Origin: Nitrospira sp. MA-1
GTDB lineage: Bacteria; Nitrospirota; Nitrospiria; Nitrospirales; UBA8639
NCBI GenBank assembly: GCA_032139905.1
Contig: JAQJDB010000003.1
Span: 62,001-126,000 of the forward strand
Length of the DNA: 64,000 nt
Reading direction: 5' to 3'
Every line of letters begins with the position of its first letter. Within the stretch, counting starts at the first letter, position 1. A program made the position numbers and the translations under genes. A model generated the notes under the pieces. The model saw nothing but the letters and a program-made list of their open reading frames with translations. It did not search any database and was not told where the DNA came from. Shown piece after piece: positions 47,969 through 55,659 of the stretch.

Positions 47969-49669
47969 TTATTCCTTGCTCTGCGCCTGTTCGTGGCAGA
48001 CCGGGTTGGAATCATTGACGACGCATGGCTGGCAATTCGCCACGGCCAAATACGGGAGGCCAAAATCGCTTGAGTCGGTCGACCCGCTATAGTCGTACGT
48101 CCCGTCATGACCAAAGACTGGCGAATCGGTCCCCGATGCCAGAGCGACTTTTTGCTCCGAAATCGACACCGATCCTTTGAGGCCATGGGTATGCTGAGGC
48201 CGATCGCCCGGCGTTTGCAGCGGATTCCCGCCGCCGAACGCTTGATCCTCGTTTCCGCCGTCGGGTAGGCCGACGAGAAAGCGACCGCTACCCGTCGGGC
48301 TCGGTTTCCAGCCATAGGGACAATTTTGACTACCGAAGAACGTCACCACGTTGGTTGGAACACCAGCCGGCGGATTGGCGGATGAAAAATTCGGTTCCCG
48401 TTCGCACAGGAGGAGCTGGGTGTATGGCACATTATTGAATACCCCCTCTGTCTTACCGCTAAACGAGTGCTTACCGTCGCTGGTCAGGCTTGAGCAACTA
48501 GCGGGCCAGGGCGCGAGCTCATACTGTCTTGTATCGAGATTGATGCTTGAGGTCAGGGTATGCGTATGGGTACGCTCTTCACCGTTGGAATAGGGATTGC
48601 CAACCAGGGTTCCGACGGTCCCATCGGGCGGCGCTTCGAAGGGCATGACAAAATAGCCATCGACGGATGACGATGACGCTCGCGCCGTGAATTGTGTGTT
48701 CCCCAATGGACCTTTGGCGGCCTGATTATTTTCCCCTGCTTGGACGAGCCAGATTCCGTCGGCTGCTTGATTCGAAAAAAAGTTATAGTCGGTGGCTCCT
48801 GATCCCGTGATACCCGCATTCAGACCGTTTTCTTCAGAGTACTGCACGGAGGCGTACACTTCTTGACCGGCAAGGGCATAGTTGAAGTTGAAGTCGGAAC
48901 GGGATTTTTGTGTGTTCCACGTATAGGTGGCCTTTGTCTGATTATTCTGGAAAACGACCATGTTCCAAAAATTCAGTTCGTTTGTTTTGCCTCCGGCGAT
49001 CTTCGACGGGTCGGAGCCCCGTCCCCTGAGAACACCATCCTTATCGCTGTCCGTGCCGTCAAAGGTGATCACCACCTTATAATTTTGTGGTCCGCTCCAG
49101 GTCACCTGATAGCCCTGTGGGTAGCCGATCGCCGGCTGCCAGTTGGTTGGACAGGAATTGAGATTAAAGAAGGCCAGCGCCGACGTGCCGTAGTCGTCTG
49201 TCGGTGGCGGCGATTGTCCACTATCTTTCTTCTCGCACGCAAGAATCTGGAACAGGGGGAGACCCGTGTCGCCGCTCAAAGCAGGACCGTTAACCGTATA
49301 GTCTCCCTTCTTCGCGCCCCCCGTGGTGCTTCCACCGCAGTAACCCGTATCGACCGTTTTTTGAGGAAGACTCAGCGTCACGCCGAACGGATGGTCGTGG
49401 GACGGGGCTGTTTCATTTTCAAGGGCCGTGCCCACTTGCTCGAGGAGCGTCCAATCGGCCGTATCGGTCGTCCCCAGGCCGAGACGTCCCTGCAAATAGG
49501 TCGCCGACTCCCAGCCATCGGGACATTCGCTTTGCGTCGAAAAGTACGCCACCATGCCGGCCGGGGACGTGTCGGTGGCTTGCGCGGTTGCCGACTGAGA
49601 TGACAGTGCGCTGATCGCACCAAACATACTCCCGAAGATCATGAGTCCAAAAAGAAAATGCCTATACAT
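47969..49669 (-). CDS. Secreted three-module collar-like protein (A1)
   Basis: Exported protein of 566 aa, paralog of A2. The signal peptide ends near SATAQA. Modules begin MVAYFSTQSECPDGW, LAFFNLNSCPTNW and VVTFFGSQNCPYGW; the third carries GSGRFLVGLPDGG and HTHGL. The second module has the same insert as A2 with NELNFWNMVVFQNNQ and GATDYNFFSNQ. Cysteines recur near the end of each module (ILACEKK, LLLCERE, NCQPC), consistent with disulfides outside the cytoplasm. It is the first gene of the A/B run and is followed by the dead B copy. Confidence 0.8.
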   Translation of the reverse strand: MYRHFLFGLMIFGSMFGAISALSSQSATAQATDTSPAGMVAYFSTQSECPDGWESATYLQGRLGLGTTDTADWTLLEQVGTALENETAPSHDHPFGVTLSLPQKTVDTGYCGGSTTGGAKKGDYTVNGPALSGDTGLPLFQILACEKKDSGQSPPPTDDYGTSALAFFNLNSCPTNWQPAIGYPQGYQVTWSGPQNYKVVITFDGTDSDKDGVLRGRGSDPSKIAGGKTNELNFWNMVVFQNNQTKATYTWNTQKSRSDFNFNYALAGQEVYASVQYSEENGLNAGITGSGATDYNFFSNQAADGIWLVQAGENNQAAKGPLGNTQFTARASSSSVDGYFVMPFEAPPDGTVGTLVGNPYSNGEERTHTHTLTSSINLDTRQYELAPWPASCSSLTSDGKHSFSGKTEGVFNNVPYTQLLLCEREPNFSSANPPAGVPTNVVTFFGSQNCPYGWKPSPTGSGRFLVGLPDGGNEDQAFGGGNPLQTPGDRPQHTHGLKGSVSISEQKVALASGTDSPVFGHDGTYDYSGSTDSSDFGLPYLAVANCQPCVVNDSNPVCHEQAQSKE

Positions 49670-50216
49670 GAAAGCCTCCCCAGAGAGATCCAGTGAGAGG
49701 AATGTTCTTTTTGAATTACCGGTTACGTCAACCTAAAGAGGCATAGTTTTCGCCTGGGTAACATTTTTCTCTTTTTTTGTCAAAAATTTTTTCACGTTCT
49801 GCATTTCAGAAACATGTGGCATGACTCACAACGTTTTAGGAAGATCGGCTTTGGAAAACCGCCTCCGTTCGCCCAATCCCTATACCAGTCTGTGACCACC
49901 CTCACAGTCCTGTACATGGGAATATCATTTGAGTAAATACGATGAGAGGTGAGAGTTCACGAAAATCATCTCGAATCGGGCATATTCGGTAGCCTTACTG
50001 AAAAGCGAGGACAGAGGCACTCGTCGTGAGCCAAGAAAAGAAAGGCCTCAAGTGGCCCCAGGAAATGACATCACCGGTGGTGAACGGGGGAAAAGGGCCG
50101 GGAGGGCTGGAACTTCGGCGCCCTACCCCATCGTGAAATGGAGGAGAGCGCCGACGCAGGACGATAACCAATGAAGGTTTCGCGTGACCTTCAAACGCTT
50201 TCACGCATCAAGATGA
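49670..50216. other. Gene-free region between A1 and NHL protein
   Basis: About 547 bp. It should hold the A1 promoter. TTGACG near 49725 on the minus strand is a possible -35, but no good -10 follows. Short open frames here lack support. Confidence 0.5.
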
Positions 50217-52508
50217 TCAATCCCGGTCATATGCCTGGTGAGGTGAGTGGCTCCGATGGCCTCTGCGGTGGTCTCTCCTGTGGCCTCGCTGATCAAATGA
50301 TTGCGGTGGCCCGATCAATGGTGTCTTGACGGGTCCGGCCGCGCCGGGAACGATCACGAAGGAATTGCCCCCCGGGTTGGTGTTATAGACCGGCCCGAAA
50401 GGACCGGTCTTTTTCCAATTGTTCAGGAGCCAGACATTGCCAGACGGATCGATACCACCACCTGTGACCCGATCCAACGCGTCACTGACGTAACCGGGGT
50501 CCCGTGAGATAGGATCGCCCGTGCCTTTACCCGAGGGACATTTGCTGGGATCCGCACCGCAAAAATGCGAGAGCGGCGTATCCGGCCACACCGTGTTCTC
50601 ATCGACATCGCGGGTTGGTTTCTGTCCAAAATTAAACACCCAGAGCGTGTCATTTCCGTCGACCGCGTTGCCCCAGGGAATCGTCAGACCGCCACCAATA
50701 TGAGTAGAGGGAGCGCTGTCATCGGCGGGATACAGAGTGACTGAAGGACCATCCATTCCGTCCTGAGGATCGAGTGGGTCGACACAGGGCACTTTCACCG
50801 AATTCGAGTTAGAGACCCACATGTTTCCCTGGCTGTCGCCGGAAATTCCCATCGGCCAGGACAACACCGGCTCGGATTTGGCATTGAGGTTCGGAAGCAT
50901 CTCCACTGTGCCATCGGACGACACGCGGTAGACCCCGCCAATCGCCTCGGTTGGATCGGCCGTGCCGGAATCGGCCACATATCCGACCTGGTTGGCGGTT
51001 ACCCACGCGCGGCCCTTCGGATCGATCGCGATGGCAAACGGTTTGAGAAGTGGCGCGTCCGAATCCGGCTCCGTATCCGGGATAGTGGGGGCGTAGATGC
51101 CTTCTGCTCCTCGTCCACCCGGGAACGCGATGTTCCTCGCATGGCCAGGTTTACCTTTTGGAATGAATGTGACCGTGTCGTTTCCGCAGTTAGCAATCCA
51201 GATGTTCCCCTTTTTGTCTGAGACGGTGGCCTGGGGCCACCAGATATGGCCTTCAGTGAAGCCATCGAAGCCGGAGATCGGGCTGCCATCGGGACGGAAC
51301 ACCGAGACGCTATCATGGGCGGCTGGAATCTTTAATGCCGGGTCAGGCAGAGGTTCGACGGTGGTATCCGCACAGGCCGGCGCCTCAAATCCGAAATTGC
51401 CCACCCAGACCTTGCCATGCGGGTCCAGCCCGATGCCAAACCCCGCCCCGCTGAGACCACCGCCGAAGTACGGCGATCCGGGGAAGGTCTCACCCCAGGG
51501 ATACGTTTTAATCAGGCGCTGCCCGGCACAGGCAATTTCATTTGAGAATGTCGGACGATAGTTGTCGTTGATCCAGGCGAAGCCGCCTTCGTCAAAGGCA
51601 ATTTGGCCAGGGCCGCTCATGAGGTTGAATGGATCGTAGATGTTGTGCTGCCCCCCGTTGAATTTAATGAACAACAGCCAGCTGGTCGGACGTTTCATCA
51701 ATGCCGGCTGATTGACCGGGTCCAATAGCGACAGCTGATAGAGCGGATCGTCCGTATCTGTCGGATAACCTGGATACGAGGGATATTTGGCGATGTTGGC
51801 GACGGCTTGCAACACCGTGGTCGGCGCGGGTCCTCCCTCCGGTGTCGTCGCCATGAACAGGGAGTAACAGTTGGTGTCATCCGCGACGCAACTCGTAACT
51901 ACGTTGGTGAGGGAATTGAAGGTCGGGTATGTCGATGTCTCGGTTCCATTTGGTGTATTGAAGAGCACTTCGCCAATGTCTCCGGTTTCCGGATTGGCCA
52001 TATTCTCCGCCATCTTCACGGCGTTGATCATTCCGTAAGTATTACCGTGAATTTTCCAGACGTCGACGAACTGAGCGAAAGCGGTTCCCGTGGCAACCGT
52101 CGTGCGTTCGTTGACCACCACGGCGTCGTAAACATGGTGGCCCGTGCCGATGACACCGGCCAGCATGACCGGGCCGTATTCAGCAATGACGAAGAGGACG
52201 AATTGCTGACCATGCGGCACCCGGTAGCGGACCTTGAATTTCCCGTCGCCATCGGTTCTAGCCGTTCCAAGCACTTGACCCTTCCCATGGCCACCTGCCT
52301 CAGCCGCATAAAGCGAGACCTTATATCCGCGTTGCGCATGGCCATTGCCCTCTACAGTGCCACGGAGCGTTTGGGAATGCGGATGTTGGCCAGCATGCAC
52401 GGGCAGTATCCCAACCGTGCACGCCAGTATCATCATGGTCATGGCTGTGACAGCAACCGGGAATTTTCTCAAAAAGACCGATCGCGCGAGTCCAAATGTG
52501 GGTATCAT
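50217..52508 (-). CDS. Secreted NHL/SMP-30-type propeller protein
   Basis: Exported protein of 763 aa; signal peptide ends near VHAGQ. Residues 45-110 form an Ig/transthyretin-like beta domain (LRGTVEGNGHAQRGYKVSLY, TDGDGKFKVRYRVP). Residues 290-730 contain at least six NHL-like blades: GIGLDPHGKVWVGNFG, SDKKGNIWIANCGNDTV, IDPKGRAWVTAN, GDSQGNMWVSNSN, DGNDTLWVFNFG and IDPSGNVWLLNN. The C-terminus is His/Arg-rich (GHRRDHRRGHRSHS). Such propellers act as lyases, lactonases or binding platforms; no catalytic set is clear. AAGGAGG precedes the ATG. It may belong to the same secreted locus as A/B. Confidence 0.8.
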   Translation of the reverse strand: MIPTFGLARSVFLRKFPVAVTAMTMMILACTVGILPVHAGQHPHSQTLRGTVEGNGHAQRGYKVSLYAAEAGGHGKGQVLGTARTDGDGKFKVRYRVPHGQQFVLFVIAEYGPVMLAGVIGTGHHVYDAVVVNERTTVATGTAFAQFVDVWKIHGNTYGMINAVKMAENMANPETGDIGEVLFNTPNGTETSTYPTFNSLTNVVTSCVADDTNCYSLFMATTPEGGPAPTTVLQAVANIAKYPSYPGYPTDTDDPLYQLSLLDPVNQPALMKRPTSWLLFIKFNGGQHNIYDPFNLMSGPGQIAFDEGGFAWINDNYRPTFSNEIACAGQRLIKTYPWGETFPGSPYFGGGLSGAGFGIGLDPHGKVWVGNFGFEAPACADTTVEPLPDPALKIPAAHDSVSVFRPDGSPISGFDGFTEGHIWWPQATVSDKKGNIWIANCGNDTVTFIPKGKPGHARNIAFPGGRGAEGIYAPTIPDTEPDSDAPLLKPFAIAIDPKGRAWVTANQVGYVADSGTADPTEAIGGVYRVSSDGTVEMLPNLNAKSEPVLSWPMGISGDSQGNMWVSNSNSVKVPCVDPLDPQDGMDGPSVTLYPADDSAPSTHIGGGLTIPWGNAVDGNDTLWVFNFGQKPTRDVDENTVWPDTPLSHFCGADPSKCPSGKGTGDPISRDPGYVSDALDRVTGGGIDPSGNVWLLNNWKKTGPFGPVYNTNPGGNSFVIVPGAAGPVKTPLIGPPQSFDQRGHRRDHRRGHRSHSPHQAYDRD

Positions 52509-52858
52509 GATCAGACCTCCTTATTCTCTTCCCTCTGCACATGGAAAAAATGGTCAATGATGCCTGTTCCTGAGGTTATGGAATGACCGCTTGCCTGGTC
52601 AAGGAATGGAACGATGAAAGGAGTCCGAAAAATGTGAGGGGTCAACCCGGAATGGGTCAACACAAAAAGACTTTGTATTGATGGGCCACTGGCGAGTTCT
52701 TCAAACTCATTAAGACTCGGCTAGCCCAACGTGTGCTCCAGGCACATCCGACACAGCAGAGTTCCTGACAAACGAATCCCTACAGAAATGTGAATAAACA
52801 ACTCAAGAGATTTTTTGAAGAATTTTGTGTGGTCAACATGGATGAAGCTTCAGGCAAT
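52509..52858. other. Gene-free region
   Basis: About 350 bp between the NHL and DoxX-like genes. I see no gene, remnant or clear signal. Confidence 0.5.
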
Positions 52859-53236
52859 TCATTTTTGGGGAGGCCAGTGATTGGCTTCATTCTTCCTGGA
52901 TGGTTCCCTGATCATCCAAGCCAACAGGAGCAGAAGACCGAGAAGCACAAGTGGAACGGGCACAGCACCCATTTCTCCAGCCTTCAAGTGTGTCAGCGCT
53001 GCACCCACCATGGTGATGCTCAGGCCCACCATGCCATACCATTGAGTCTTCGAAATAAACAAACAAAGTCCGCCGCCGACTTCAATGACCCCGGTCAAAT
53101 ACAAGAACCAAATCGGATACCCCCATTGCGCAAAATGTTCAACCTGGGACTCACTGCCCATGAGCTTGGCTCCCCCTGCCGCAATAAAAAAAATCCCTAA
53201 CAACACACACAGGACAATGGTCATCACGCGCTTCAT
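52859..53236 (-). CDS. DoxX-family membrane protein
   Basis: Inner-membrane protein of 125 aa with four membrane segments. AAGGAKLMGSESQVEHFAQWGYP and YLTGVIEVGGGLCL are the DoxX pattern. Members are linked to thiosulfate/quinone or redox stress systems, but function here is unknown. The C-terminus is basic and soluble. Monocistronic by context. Confidence 0.82.
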   Translation of the reverse strand: MKRVMTIVLCVLLGIFFIAAGGAKLMGSESQVEHFAQWGYPIWFLYLTGVIEVGGGLCLFISKTQWYGMVGLSITMVGAALTHLKAGEMGAVPVPLVLLGLLLLLAWMIREPSRKNEANHWPPQK

Positions 53237-53862
53237 GGCATCTCCAACCCATACAGGAAAAAAGCAATAAGGAAAAAACTGAATTCCAACAAGCCCTTAT
53301 CTTAAACCTTTTTCAACACAACAGAACATCAGACGGCTCGTAGCATAATGCAAATCTTAAGGTTTTCCAATTTCCCACAGCCGCTTATCATTTTCCTGAT
53401 ACCCGTCAGTTAGATCCTTTTCTCAATTTCCACCCTCGGCAAAAGTCGAGCGCCACCTGACTTCCGCCTCAGGAAAGAGAGATTGCATACGGGAGGTTTG
53501 CTCAGCAGATGTGAATGGTTACCTATGGGACTATCGAGACAATATCTCTAACTAAACCGATCGACCAACTGGACGAAGAAGGCAAGAGAGGTCTACCAAG
53601 CAATATTGGTTCGCACGATCTTCTGCCGGGCGTTGCCCCAACTCGTGACATACATAGACGGCGTGCGGAAATTCCTTTCCTAAAGGCTGAGCCATGGAAC
53701 CCTACGATTTCAGCTAAAAGGTGATTGGAAGATCTGGCCCTTAAATTCATTTCGAAAAGTGTTTTCATCCTAAGCAGCACACGCCGCAAGGGCGAGATCC
53801 TGTCGCGCGTTCAGTGCAGCTTTCGTCTCTTTCTTTGGACCTGCTCGTACTTTTTTGTATAT
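53237..53862. other. Accessory gap with transposase remnant
   Basis: About 626 bp between the DoxX and HEPN-like genes. Apart from the transposase fragment at 53593-53695, open frames here are not supported. Confidence 0.5.
53593..53695 (-). pseudogene. REP-associated tyrosine transposase remnant
   Basis: Minus-strand ATG 53695 starts MAQPLGKEFPHAVY, then an extra base shifts frame to YVTSWGNARQKIVRTNIAW before TAG. Together they match the N-terminus of Y1 (IS200-like, RAYT) transposases, commonly M-A-R-P-L-R-I-E-F-P then YHVTSRGNxRQ. Later homology is lost. A mobile-element scar. Confidence 0.65.
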
Positions 53863-54369
53863 TTAGGTCACGTACTTTTCATTCAGAATGATTAAGAGGC
53901 TATTTAATCCCTTGAATATCGGTTCAAATGATTTAATGTTCTTTATTTCTTTTTCCCCGTGAAAAAAATTATTGCGAAACCTGAAGGCTATGTATATTAG
54001 AATCTTGATTGCCTCTTCTATTTTGTCCTTCTTATCCTTATTATATGTAGCAACCAAATCTTTGAAATGAGTTAAATCCTTTCCTTTAAGACCTATATCG
54101 TGGCGGAGTTCATCATAATTCCCTTTTTCAAATTCATACCTTGAACTGAACAGGGCATACACATCCCTGATACAAGTAGTTTCTTGATCCGAAAAGCTAT
54201 AGCGAGCAGTTTTGCTACAAAAGGCTTGGATGTTTTTAGTTTTAAAATTCTTGTCAAAACTCGTAGATTCGAAATAATTCCATATGATAGAAAAGTTTCG
54301 GATTTCGTCTAGGTCACAGATACTTTCGCAGTCACTAAACTTAAGAATCCAGGCTTCAGAGTCGTTCAT
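53863..54369 (-). CDS. HEPN-like hypothetical protein
   Basis: Not firmly recognised. 168 aa from ATG 54369, which has AAGGA 7 bases upstream; the frame opens at 54483. Mostly helical. FRFRNNFFHGEKEI near residues 130-142 gives R-x4-H (Arg132, His137), the catalytic pattern of HEPN ribonucleases, in the expected late helix. Two 60-base lines of the gene that I counted are each 19/60 GC, far below the rest of the window, suggesting transfer. Near a dead toxin-antitoxin pair and an unknown gene. No MNT partner is seen. Confidence 0.6.
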   Translation of the reverse strand: MNDSEAWILKFSDCESICDLDEIRNFSIIWNYFESTSFDKNFKTKNIQAFCSKTARYSFSDQETTCIRDVYALFSSRYEFEKGNYDELRHDIGLKGKDLTHFKDLVATYNKDKKDKIEEAIKILIYIAFRFRNNFFHGEKEIKNIKSFEPIFKGLNSLLIILNEKYVT

Positions 54370-54433
54370 CTCTTGTCCTTTTTTTACCCCATGTAAAGCA
54401 AAGGGCTTTAACACGTCGCCCTCGATGCACCTG

Positions 54434-55165
54434 TTATACGCCATCTGCCGATTCCTGGTTGAGAATGGCGATTGCCTCCGCATACTGCGACTTGCTGAGC
54501 CACGCTGGAGCTTTCTCCCTTATTTGATTCCAGATAGAAACGTCTGCGTGAGTTCGGATGCCAAGTCGTACGTTCTCGAAAAAATAGCGCTCATGTCCCT
54601 CGACCTGCTGGATCCAAGCATCTGCGATTTCTTCGACGGTTGGACGACTGCATTCTTTTAGAGTCGCTGTGGCAAGGACGAAATCGACATCTACAGTTGC
54701 GCCGGTTGCCTTTAGGGGCCAAGGAATTTCGAAAACACCGCGGTCATCCACTGGGGAGATAACGCGTGTCTTCCTCTCACGGAAAGTTTGACACCATGCT
54801 TTGAGCCAACTGTGTGATAAATCCGAAAATTTGACGCCGACACAACCCCAAGTTGCGCCCAGTGCACCCGCTGCCGCCTTGGGGTATTCTGCTTTCCAGA
54901 GTTCCTCAGCCTCCTCCAATAGTTCTTCAAACCTATCTGTCCGCACCGCGCAAGGCACCAGCACTGCCTGGCCTCGTGGAGTGATAGAAGACTCTAATGT
55001 CATCGTGAACGTGTTCCCCCGACTACTGGACCGACGCCTGTACTCCAGCGGCATCTGGACATGCTCTTTCCCAGCAAGTCGGAGGCGGCGCTCGCGCCAC
55101 TGCCGCCGTACTTCTTGACAGTCGTCCCAAAGAAGAGACCCAATGATCAGGATAGCGCCGCGCAT
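54434..55165 (-). CDS. Hypothetical protein, accessory patch
   Basis: Not recognised. 243 aa from ATG 55165; TTG 55192 is the farthest in-frame alternative. Soluble. It begins MRGAILIIGSLLWDDCQEVR, which has some resemblance to the phosphate loop of gamma-glutamylcyclotransferase-like folds, then PLEYRRRSSSRGNTFTMTLE and a mixed alpha/beta body. It starts one base after the stop of the toxin remnant and its TAA lies inside GTATAAC, upstream of the HEPN-like gene by 64 bp. Function cannot be assigned. Confidence 0.7.
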   Translation of the reverse strand: MRGAILIIGSLLWDDCQEVRRQWRERRLRLAGKEHVQMPLEYRRRSSSRGNTFTMTLESSITPRGQAVLVPCAVRTDRFEELLEEAEELWKAEYPKAAAGALGATWGCVGVKFSDLSHSWLKAWCQTFRERKTRVISPVDDRGVFEIPWPLKATGATVDVDFVLATATLKECSRPTVEEIADAWIQQVEGHERYFFENVRLGIRTHADVSIWNQIREKAPAWLSKSQYAEAIAILNQESADGV

Positions 55166-55166
55166 C

Positions 55167-55337
55167 TCATCTCTTGTGCCATATAACAACAATGATTAAA
55201 TTTGCTACGCTCGATAAAATTGTCTGAATTTTATCTTGGAATTCGTGCCCCAGACCTTGCGGCTGCTCTTCATACCAAGCTGCGGCATCCGCTAAATCCT
55301 CCTCTGCTTCCTCCCGGAGTCGAACCTCAAGGGTCAC
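55167..55337 (-). pseudogene. Truncated ParE/RelE-type toxin
   Basis: GTG 55337 overlaps the antitoxin stop (GTGA). Only 56 codons: VTLEVRLREEAEEDLADAAAWYEEQ, GHEFQDKIQTILSSVA, then NLIIVVIWHKR and TGA. Intact ParE toxins are about 95-105 aa; the first 45 residues and the last strand are present, but roughly 35-40 residues between them are missing. Probably an inactive toxin with an internal deletion. Confidence 0.75.
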
Positions 55338-55543
55338 AGCTTGCGCCGAATTTCCGTGATAGATTCGGTTGCGATTCGACCACGGTTTCTATCGACTTCG
55401 TAGGCATCAAGACGTTTGTTGAGTTCCGCCTTTTGCTCGTCGGTAAGGGGTAGCACCTTCTAATCGAAAGCAATGCTATCCCACAACTCTTCAACAAGCT
55501 TGATACGCTCGTCGACTGGAAGTTCTCTCAGCTTCGTATTCAT
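55334..55543 (-). pseudogene. Addiction-module antitoxin with in-frame stop
   Basis: MNTKLRELPVDERIKLVEELWDSIAFD is followed by TAG (55460-55462), then KVLPLTDEQKAELNKRLDAYEVDRN to a TGA at 55334. It matches the putative addiction-module component family (Unstab_antitox). GGGAGG lies 7 bases before the ATG. The intact reading frame after the stop suggests recent inactivation or readthrough. Confidence 0.8.
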
Positions 55544-55554
55544 CACGATACCTC

Positions 55555-55568
55555 CCAATTTCAATTGG
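55555..55568. promoter_or_regulatory. Palindromic operator candidate of the toxin-antitoxin pair
   Basis: CCAATT-TC-AATTGG, perfect 6-bp arms. It lies 12-25 bp before the antitoxin start, just beside the ribosome binding site, where such antitoxins autoregulate. Confidence 0.45.
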
Positions 55569-55659
55569 ATAAGTTTAAATCAGAAAACCCAAAACTTCAC
55601 TCAATGAGTCGATTACGGCACAAACAATTCGGCCATTACCAATTCACGCCACCCACTAC

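Noticed and set aside
53515-53789. Overlapping short open frames on both strands
   Set aside because: They are shadows around the transposase remnant, without ribosome binding sites.
54370-54436. Possible integron attC site between the unknown gene and the HEPN-like gene
   Set aside because: The left half resembles GTATAAC plus a typical attC arm and overlaps the gene stop, but no matching right half (GTTRRRY) with complementary arm is present, and no integrase is in the window.
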